From Pseudomonadota bacterium (GTDB lineage: Bacteria > Myxococcota_A > UBA9042 > GCA-2863065): a stretch of DNA of 32,906 nt. Position numbers and translations under genes: made by a program. The notes under the pieces were generated by a model. That model was not told the DNA's origin and ran no database searches. It saw only the letters and a list, made by a program, of their open reading frames with translations. The stretch lies in the NCBI GenBank assembly GCA_005776585.1, contig SXOX01000004.1, positions 1-32,906 of the forward strand, in the 5' to 3' direction. Below are positions 1-6,118 of the stretch, in pieces; the first letter of the stretch is position 1, and each line of letters starts with the position of its first letter.

Positions 1-78
1 GAGCTGCGCTTCAACCGTCAGGACTCCATCTGGACCGCCCTGCGACCCACTCGCCCACTGGAGGCCGCCCATGCATGA
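1..78 (+). CDS. C-terminal end of an unidentified protein (partial)
   Basis: Frame 1 is open from the first base of the window to a TGA at 76-78 and encodes the last 25 residues of a protein whose start lies outside. The tail contains the stretch RFNRQDSIWTALRPT and ends in AAHA. The stop lies 8 bases inside the next gene, whose ATG is at 71, so the two genes overlap as in a translationally coupled operon. The fragment is too short to assign a family. Context suggests a third member of the radical SAM/S26-peptidase cluster, but that is inference. The open frame could also be chance, since 25 codons without a stop is not rare at this GC content. Confidence 0.5.
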   Translation, partial: ELRFNRQDSIWTALRPTRPLEAAHA

Positions 79-1222
79 CCCCGCCGTGTCAGCGCGCTTG
101 CGCGAGCTCTACATCGAGCGCGGCATGCTGCTCCGCGTCCATCTGGACGTGCTCTATGCCTGCGACCTCGACTGCGCCCATTGCTACCTCGACGACAAGA
201 AGCGGCCGCAGGCGTCGACCGCGGAGCTCATCGACGTGCTGCGCCAGGCGCGCGAGCTTGGCGCGATGGATCTCACGCTGTCAGGTGGTGAGGTGTTTCT
301 GCGTAAGGATCTCGGCGAGCTGCTCGGGGCCGCGCGCGGCATGGGCTACTGGATCCGCATCAAGACGCACGGCGGACGCATTGGGGCAGACGATGCGGAG
401 CTGCTGGTCCGCCACGGCGTCGGGCAGGTCGACGTGTCGGTCTATGCCCTCGACCCGGAGGTCCACGACGCCTTCACGCGCGTGCCCGGCTCGCTCGCGC
501 GCACCCTGGCCGGCATCGACCACCTCACCGCGCGCGGCATTCGCGTGGACGTCAAGACCCACGTGACCCAGATGAACCGCCACCACTACCAGGCGGTCTA
601 CGACCACTTCACTAGCCGAGGGATGACCGTGACGGTCAACGCCCAGATTCGCGGGACCAATACGCTCACGACCAACACCTACCCCCTGAATGTCGCCGCA
701 GACGAGAAGGTCGAGGTCGAGCTGTTCAAGATTGGCATTGACGGCGTCTTGCGCGATCGCCCCGAGCCTTTGGCGCCCGAGGAGGCGCGGCTGTGCATGG
801 CGGGGGTCACCTCGCTCTATGTCGCGCCGGACCTCACGGTCACGCCCTGTTCGGCCTATCCGGTCGCAGTCGGCCACCTCGATCGCGAGCCGCTGCGCGC
901 GATCTGGGAGACAGCGCCATTGTTTGCCACGCTGCGCCAGGCGCGTCGTCAGGACATCGCCATCTGCCAGACCTGCCCGGCGCGGAAGTACTGCAGCTAC
1001 TGCGTCGGCGCCGCCGTCATCGAGACCGGCGACTGGCGCACGCCTCCCGAGATCATCTGCCGCAGCGCGTTTGCCGCGATGGAGGCCGCCGAGCGCTTCG
1101 CGAGCGGCGAACGCTGGGTGCCGCCCCCCGCGGCGCCGTCGGGTCGGAAGAAGCTGGGCGACTTCACGATCCTCGCGGGCCACTTGCCACACCCGGGGCA
1201 CGAGCCGCACGCCTGCGCGTGA
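71..1222 (+). CDS. Radical SAM/SPASM domain protein
   Basis: A 383-residue radical SAM enzyme. The 4Fe-4S/AdoMet motif is C31xxxC35xxC38 (YACDLDCAHCYL), followed by the SGGE motif at 71-74 that contacts the AdoMet amino group. The C-terminal half has a SPASM-type cysteine set at 242, 260, 299, 302, 308, 311 and 330, which binds auxiliary Fe-S clusters in peptide-modifying members such as PqqE and anSME. Such enzymes usually make C-C or thioether links or oxidise residues in ribosomal peptides; the substrate here is unknown and no precursor peptide is visible. After the SPASM domain there is a Pro/His-rich tail of about 35 residues ending HACA. The stop overlaps the GTG of the next gene, indicating coupling. 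Family assignment is firm; the substrate is not known. Confidence 0.93.
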   Translation: MHDPAVSARLRELYIERGMLLRVHLDVLYACDLDCAHCYLDDKKRPQASTAELIDVLRQARELGAMDLTLSGGEVFLRKDLGELLGAARGMGYWIRIKTHGGRIGADDAELLVRHGVGQVDVSVYALDPEVHDAFTRVPGSLARTLAGIDHLTARGIRVDVKTHVTQMNRHHYQAVYDHFTSRGMTVTVNAQIRGTNTLTTNTYPLNVAADEKVEVELFKIGIDGVLRDRPEPLAPEEARLCMAGVTSLYVAPDLTVTPCSAYPVAVGHLDREPLRAIWETAPLFATLRQARRQDIAICQTCPARKYCSYCVGAAVIETGDWRTPPEIICRSAFAAMEAAERFASGERWVPPPAAPSGRKKLGDFTILAGHLPHPGHEPHACA

Positions 1223-1608
1223 GCCCTGAGGCGCCCGCGTCCCTGCTCCGCGAGGCCCTTGCGCGGCATGGCTTCGTCCATGTCACGCTCCGCGGAGCGT
1301 CCATGGGGCGCGCCCTCCCGGATGGCACGACCGTGCGCATCGAGCCGACGCCTTGCCTCTGCATGGGCCAGATCATCGCCGTGCAGCGCGGCGAGCGGCT
1401 GCTGGTGCACCGCCTCGTGTGGCGCCATGGTGCCCGGCTCTGGCTTCAAGGGGACGTCATGCCGGCCACCGAGGGTCCGATCGCGGTCAGCGACGTGCTC
1501 GGACGGGTCGTCTTGGTCCCTCGGCGCCGTGCCGTCGCACTCCGTGCCGTCGGACGCGCCTGGTGGCTCGAGCTCCGTGAGAGGTTCAGGGCGTCTCGAG
1601 CGCGCTGA
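1219..1608 (+). CDS. Small S26-type signal-peptidase-like protein (His-type)
   Basis: A 129-residue protein starting at GTG 1219, which overlaps the TGA of the radical SAM gene in a GTGA arrangement. It resembles the catalytic core of S24/S26 peptidases. A serine motif RGASMG (S28) is followed by the DGTTV strand, then GQIIAV and LLVHR with H64, then QGDVMP (D79) and a final strand ending GRVV. Having HR where bacterial signal peptidase I has a lysine is typical of the Sec11/SipW (ER/archaeal) type. No transmembrane segment is seen, unlike true signal peptidases, so it may act in the cytosol, for example on a modified peptide made by the upstream enzyme (inference). Its last 23 bases overlap the convergent HAD gene tail to tail. 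Confidence 0.75.
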   Translation: MSPEAPASLLREALARHGFVHVTLRGASMGRALPDGTTVRIEPTPCLCMGQIIAVQRGERLLVHRLVWRHGARLWLQGDVMPATEGPIAVSDVLGRVVLVPRRRAVALRAVGRAWWLELRERFRASRAR

Positions 1609-2239
1609 AGTCGTCGAACTCGACGCACGCGGCCCCCTCCGCCGCACAGTGGCGGGCGAGCTTCGAGCCCCGCACCGCGACGATGCGCGCGCCACGACCG
1701 ACGGCGCAGCGGTCGGAGGTCCCATCACCAATGAAGGTGACCGTCCGCCCCAGGTCGCGCTCTTCGTCGACGACCGCGCCCTTGCAGACCGCGCACAGCG
1801 CGCACCCCAGCACTGCCGCGTGTGGGAAGGCGATGCGCACCCCGCCGTCGACGAGCGCGGCACGGTTGGCGTATACGGCGTCAAAGAGCGCCAGGCGCGC
1901 GCCCAAGAGCCGCTCGACGTAGAGGTCGAAGCCGCCCGACGCGAGCACGAGCCGGTGGCCGCGCTCGATGACCCGATTCAGGAAGTCGTCGAGGCCCGGC
2001 CGGAGCGTGCCCAGCGCGTCGATGGCCGCCACCATCGCCTCGGGTGTCGCCCGCACCAGCGCCCAGATCCGGCGCTGGGCCTCGGGTAGCGAGACCCGCT
2101 TCTGCTCCCACAGGTCGTCGACGAGCCGCCATGAGGGCGGCGCGAATCGGTCGCAGAGCGCGTCGCCCAGGTCGTTCAGCGCGATCGTGCCGTCGAAGTC
2201 GAGCACGACGCTGTGCAGTTGGGCCGCGCGTGCCGTCAC
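1586..2239 (-). CDS. HAD-IB family phosphatase (phosphoserine phosphatase/MtnX-like)
   Basis: A 217-residue haloacid dehalogenase superfamily phosphatase. Motif I is LDFDGTI with nucleophile D14 and acid/base D16. Motif II is LASGG (S101), K153 lies in the CKG segment, and motif III is GDGTSD at 171-176. The all-helical cap between motifs I and II fits subfamily IB, which includes SerB, ThrH and MtnX. The exact substrate cannot be read from sequence. The GTG start at 2239 was chosen because motif I begins 13 residues later and the GTG overlaps the TGA of the upstream lipoprotein gene (GTGA), suggesting coupling. A longer in-frame extension upstream is only a shadow of that lipoprotein gene. 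Confidence 0.85.
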   Translation of the reverse strand: MTARAAQLHSVVLDFDGTIALNDLGDALCDRFAPPSWRLVDDLWEQKRVSLPEAQRRIWALVRATPEAMVAAIDALGTLRPGLDDFLNRVIERGHRLVLASGGFDLYVERLLGARLALFDAVYANRAALVDGGVRIAFPHAAVLGCALCAVCKGAVVDEERDLGRTVTFIGDGTSDRCAVGRGARIVAVRGSKLARHCAAEGAACVEFDDFSALETP

Positions 2240-3591
2240 TTCGGCAGCACGCCGACGATCGTGCCGCCCACGCCGGCCACGAGGAGGCCGACCGACAGCG
2301 ACTCGGGCGTCCCGTTCGCGTCGAGATCGACGTCTGCCGGGAGGGCCTTGATGACCTCGACGTACGGCGCAAAGACCGCCACGGCCGCGGCTGCGGTCGC
2401 AAGCTCCGTCTTCTTGACCGCGCCGCCGAGCTGGCCCGTGAAGCTCGACACCGCGCCCTCGGTGAACGTCAGCGCCGCGGTGACCTGCGCCTTGTGCACC
2501 GTGATCTCGAGCGGCGGGTTGCCCACCCCGAGGCTGATGGTCAGCAGGAACTCGCCCGGCGTGACGGTCGTCAGCGTCTTCTTTGCGGGATTCCACGTGT
2601 TGCTCGAGATGCTCGAGACGGGTGCGCAGGCGCCCTCGAAGCTGCCGGCCGAGACGAGGTAGTCGCAGGCCGCCTTCTGGAAATCGCAGCTTGCGTTCTG
2701 CGGCGCCACGTCGCCCAGGAAGAAGTCGAGCGCGAAGGGCGCATCGGCGCTGAAGCCCGGCAGATGTAGCAGATAGACGATGGTCCCGAGATCGAGGTTC
2801 TGCTGAATCGGGGCGTTGACCAAGCCGCCGAGGAAGCTCATCGCGTTGTCGACCTTGCCGTCGCCCGTGAGGTCGACGCCGACGGTCTCGTCGCCAAACG
2901 CCAGCGAGACGATCTTCATCGTCGGATCGCCAGCGGAGAGGTCCGCCGTGCAGTCACCCATGACCCCGACGCACACGCCCAACGCGCAGACGTCGCCGGA
3001 GGTGCCGCTGCTGAGATCGTCACAGAGCGTCCCGTCCGGGATGATCGTCGTGAGGCAGCCCTTCGCTGGCTCGCACGTCGCCGTCGTGCACAGCTTGCCG
3101 TCCTCGCAGTCCTTGGGCTCTCCGCCGCCGCACGTCCCTGAGGTACAGCTCTCGCCGACGGTGCAGAGATTGCCGTCATCGCACGGGGTGCCCGTCGGAG
3201 CCGGCGTCGTCTGGCAGCCGCCACTCGCGTCACAGCCGTCCACGGTGCAGGGATCGCCGTCATTGCACGTGCAGGGCGGCGGACCCAGGTCGGGTGTCGC
3301 GTCCAGCACGGGCGGCAGCTCCACGGTCAGGTCGGGTGTCGCGTCCAACACCGGCGTGACTCCCGGATCCGGCGCGGTTTCCAGGTCCCACGGGAGGTCC
3401 GGTGGCGTTCCCGGGTCTCCCGCGTCGGCTCCCGGGCCAACGACCGGGAGATCGCTCGACAGCTCGGCGACGGCCCCGGTGTCGGCGGGGCTGCCATCCG
3501 CGGGGGCGAGCTCGGTCGACGTCCCGGAGCACGCACCTGCCACGAGCGCGACGCCCCACAGCACAACAACAACAACGCGTGCGTGTCGCAT
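2236..3591 (-). CDS. Cys-rich repeat lipoprotein
   Basis: A 451-residue putative lipoprotein. The ATG at 3591 gives a signal peptide ending VAGAC, with C21 as the likely lipidated cysteine; upstream in-frame sequence has no signal. After the signal comes an Asp/Pro/Thr-rich linker containing an exact repeat of LDATPDL. Then there are cysteine repeats of the type CNDGDPCTVDGC, CDDGNLCT and CEDGKLCT, common in myxobacterial surface proteins. The C-terminal half of about 280 residues has few cysteines and two Ca-binding-like stretches, DLTGDGKVDN and DLDANGTPES, and ends in a glycine-rich hydrophobic segment. No enzymatic motif is seen. It lies 40 bases downstream of hrpB and overlaps the HAD gene. 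The family is recognised by pattern only; function is unknown. Confidence 0.85.
   Translation of the reverse strand: MRHARVVVVVLWGVALVAGACSGTSTELAPADGSPADTGAVAELSSDLPVVGPGADAGDPGTPPDLPWDLETAPDPGVTPVLDATPDLTVELPPVLDATPDLGPPPCTCNDGDPCTVDGCDASGGCQTTPAPTGTPCDDGNLCTVGESCTSGTCGGGEPKDCEDGKLCTTATCEPAKGCLTTIIPDGTLCDDLSSGTSGDVCALGVCVGVMGDCTADLSAGDPTMKIVSLAFGDETVGVDLTGDGKVDNAMSFLGGLVNAPIQQNLDLGTIVYLLHLPGFSADAPFALDFFLGDVAPQNASCDFQKAACDYLVSAGSFEGACAPVSSISSNTWNPAKKTLTTVTPGEFLLTISLGVGNPPLEITVHKAQVTAALTFTEGAVSSFTGQLGGAVKKTELATAAAAVAVFAPYVEVIKALPADVDLDANGTPESLSVGLLVAGVGGTIVGVLPK
3286..3347. repeat. 20-bp exact direct repeat, 42-bp period, in lipoprotein linker
   Basis: The 20-mer CAGGTCGGGTGTCGCGTCCA occurs at 3286-3305 and again at 3328-3347. 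The 42-bp offset keeps frame, and each copy encodes part of the LDATPDL linker segment of the lipoprotein on the minus strand. It is best read as a recent in-frame duplication in a disordered linker. Confidence 0.85.
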
Positions 3592-3631
3592 TTGCCCATC
3601 ATAGCCGCCCCGTGGGTCGTTGCACCAATGA

Positions 3632-6109
3632 CTACTCGTCGCGCATGAGCTCGAGCGGGCTCTCCGGCCACGCGTGGCGCGGGTAACGTCCTCGCAGCTC
3701 CTTGCGCACGGCCGGCCAGGTGCGCTCCCAGAAGCCCTCGAGATCGCTCGTGACCTGCGCGGGGCGGCCGTTCGGGGCCAACAGCTCGAGGAGCAGCGGC
3801 ACCTTGCCGTCGCCAATGCGGGGGCCTCGGGGCAGACCAAGGAACCACTGGATGCGCGCCGACACGCGCGGCGCGCCTTCGGCGGTGTAGACGACCTTCC
3901 CCGTCCGCCCGCCCGCCAGCGGGACCCGCAGCGGCGCCAGCCGGTCCAGGCGCTGCATCGTGGCGTGGCCGAGCTCGCTCACCACCGCCGCGAGCAGGTC
4001 GGCCTCGCGCAGATCCCGGAAGCTCTGCGCGCCCTGGCAGAGCCCGTCGAGCGTCGCGAATGCCGAGGTCTCGTCGAACGCCGGGAAGGTGGTCTCGACC
4101 GTACGCGCGAAGCGACAGCGTTGGACGAGCATGGCAAGCGCCTCGGCGTCCGTGAAGCGCCCCAGGCCCGCCTGCCGTGCCTTCTGGCGCAGGAGCTGGG
4201 TCGCCTCGGGCACGCCGCGTGCCGACTTCAGGCGCGTCGTCTCGATGGGGATGCCCTCGAAGCGCAGCACCCGCACGGCGTCGACGCGTTCCGCGGCGTC
4301 GTCCCAGCGCACTTCGACCGCCTCGGTGAGGGACGCCTCGGCGTTTGGCAGCTCCCAGAGCCACTCGGTCTCGACCGCGCTCGCCAGACGCACGACTGGT
4401 CGCGCGCCGCCGTCGGCGTCGAGCGCCACGAGATGCGTACCGTGGCGTACGGTCGAGCGGGGATCCAGGCGGGCATCGACCCCGGCCGCCAGGGTCACGC
4501 GCTCGCTAAGCCCACGCGCTCCCTCGCCGTCGCGGCGCCGGCCGAAGCGATCCGGAAACGCGTGGAGCACGGCCTTTCCGAGCGCCTCGTCGCGCTCTCC
4601 CATCGGTCCCCGGTCACGCGCATCGCCGAGCTCGCGTGCTGTCTTCGCGACTCGGTCCGCGAGGCCTGGATGGAGCCGGCGTCGCTCGAACGCCTCGAGC
4701 AGGACCACGACGTCGCTCGGGCTGTCCGGGAGCCCCGGCTCGAGTCGCGCGTCTTCGCCTAGCAGCGCCGCCGCGAGCGCGCCCGATCGGCTATAGCCGA
4801 GGCCATGCGCCGTCCTGGCCAGCACGCCTAGGCGTGGGTGGACGGGCAGCTCCAGCAGTGCGCGGCCCTCGGCGGTGAGCGAACCCGAGGTCTCGAGCGC
4901 ACCGAGCCGCCGCAGCAGGGCGCACGCCGCGTCCCAGCGTGCCTCGTCAGGCGGAGACAGCCACTCCAGCGCGCGCGGCTCCACAACGCCGAGCCCGGCC
5001 AGGAGCAGCGCCCACGGCGCGAGATCCGCCCGACGCAGCTCGGGGTCCAACGACCCCGGCCGCCGCTCGAGGTCGGGCTCCGTGAACAGGCGGAGGCAGC
5101 GTCCAGGCTGGGTGCGCCCGGCACGCCCCGCGCGCTGGGTCGCCGAGTCCTTCGGGATGGGCTCCACCGCGAGCGACGACAGACCGGTCCAGGGCGAGGC
5201 GCGAGCGACCTTGTGCAGGCCCGAGTCGATGACCGCCACGATCCCGTCCAACGTGACCGAGCTCTCCGCGACGTTCGTCGCGAGCAGCACCTTGCGCGTG
5301 CCCGGCGGGCGCGGGCGGAGCGCGGCGCGCGTCTCTTCGGGAGAGAGGCTCCCGTGGAGCAGGACCACGTCGAGGCGCGCTTCCTCGGCGACTCGCGACA
5401 GCGCCGACTGACTGGCGCGTAGCTCCGCCTCACCCGGCAAGAACACCAGCAGGTCGCCGTCCAGGGGCGCGGCTTCGACCAGCCGGCGGAGCGTCGTTGC
5501 GACCTGGACGTGCAATGGGCGGTCGTCGTCGCGCTGCAGGTGCTCGACGGTGACCGGAAACGTCCGGCCCTCGCTCACGACGATTCGGCAGCCACCCAGA
5601 AACTCGGCCAGGGGCCCTGCGTCCAGGGTCGCCGACATGGCCACCAGTCGCAGGTCCGGCCGCGGCCCCTGCTGGAGCCGACGTGCCCAGGCGAGCAGGA
5701 CGTCGGCCTCGACGTGGCGCTCGTGGAGCTCGTCGAAGACCAACGCGCCGATGCCGCGCAGCTCCGGGTTTGAGCGCAGCGCCCGCAGGAGCACGCCCGT
5801 CGTCACGTAGCGCAGCCGCGTGCGCGCCGAGCGTCGCTCCTCGAAGCGCACGTGATAGCCCACGGTCTCGCCGATGGCCTCGCCGCGCTCGGTCGCGACC
5901 CACTCGGCGGGGAGGCGCGCTGCCAGCCGGCGGGGCTCGAGCACGACGATCTCGCCCTGGAGCTCCGAGGCCAGGCCGTCGAGCATCGCAGGCGGGAGCC
6001 GGGTCGTCTTGCCGCTGCCCGTGGGAGCGCGCACGACGACGCTCTGTCCCGTGCGGAGCGCCGACAGGACCTCCGGCAGGATCGCGTCGACCGGCAGTGA
6101 CGAGCGCAC
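3632..6109 (-). CDS. hrpB: ATP-dependent helicase HrpB
   Basis: An 825-residue DEAH-type helicase, matching the usual HrpB length of roughly 800-850. The N-terminus SLPVDAILPEVLSAL is characteristic. Walker A is APTGSGKT at about 28-35, the DEAH-box variant is DELHERH at 126-132, and motif III is SATLD. The helicase C domain carries QRAGRAGRTQPGRC. The HrpB-specific C-terminal domain is present, with RGPRIGDGKVPLLLELLAP, the QVTSDLEGFW segment and RGRYPRHAWPE near the end. HrpB is a predicted RNA helicase of poorly defined role. The start codon is GTG at 6109, 9 bases after the stop of the upstream lipoprotein gene, so the two are probably co-transcribed even though they look functionally unrelated. 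Confidence 0.95.
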   Translation of the reverse strand: MRSSLPVDAILPEVLSALRTGQSVVVRAPTGSGKTTRLPPAMLDGLASELQGEIVVLEPRRLAARLPAEWVATERGEAIGETVGYHVRFEERRSARTRLRYVTTGVLLRALRSNPELRGIGALVFDELHERHVEADVLLAWARRLQQGPRPDLRLVAMSATLDAGPLAEFLGGCRIVVSEGRTFPVTVEHLQRDDDRPLHVQVATTLRRLVEAAPLDGDLLVFLPGEAELRASQSALSRVAEEARLDVVLLHGSLSPEETRAALRPRPPGTRKVLLATNVAESSVTLDGIVAVIDSGLHKVARASPWTGLSSLAVEPIPKDSATQRAGRAGRTQPGRCLRLFTEPDLERRPGSLDPELRRADLAPWALLLAGLGVVEPRALEWLSPPDEARWDAACALLRRLGALETSGSLTAEGRALLELPVHPRLGVLARTAHGLGYSRSGALAAALLGEDARLEPGLPDSPSDVVVLLEAFERRRLHPGLADRVAKTARELGDARDRGPMGERDEALGKAVLHAFPDRFGRRRDGEGARGLSERVTLAAGVDARLDPRSTVRHGTHLVALDADGGARPVVRLASAVETEWLWELPNAEASLTEAVEVRWDDAAERVDAVRVLRFEGIPIETTRLKSARGVPEATQLLRQKARQAGLGRFTDAEALAMLVQRCRFARTVETTFPAFDETSAFATLDGLCQGAQSFRDLREADLLAAVVSELGHATMQRLDRLAPLRVPLAGGRTGKVVYTAEGAPRVSARIQWFLGLPRGPRIGDGKVPLLLELLAPNGRPAQVTSDLEGFWERTWPAVRKELRGRYPRHAWPESPLELMRDE

Positions 6110-6118
6110 GCGCGGGAG

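Noticed and set aside
281-1210. 309-codon minus-strand frame opposite the radical SAM gene
   Set aside because: The plus-strand frame has all radical SAM and SPASM cysteines; the antisense frame has no conserved motif.
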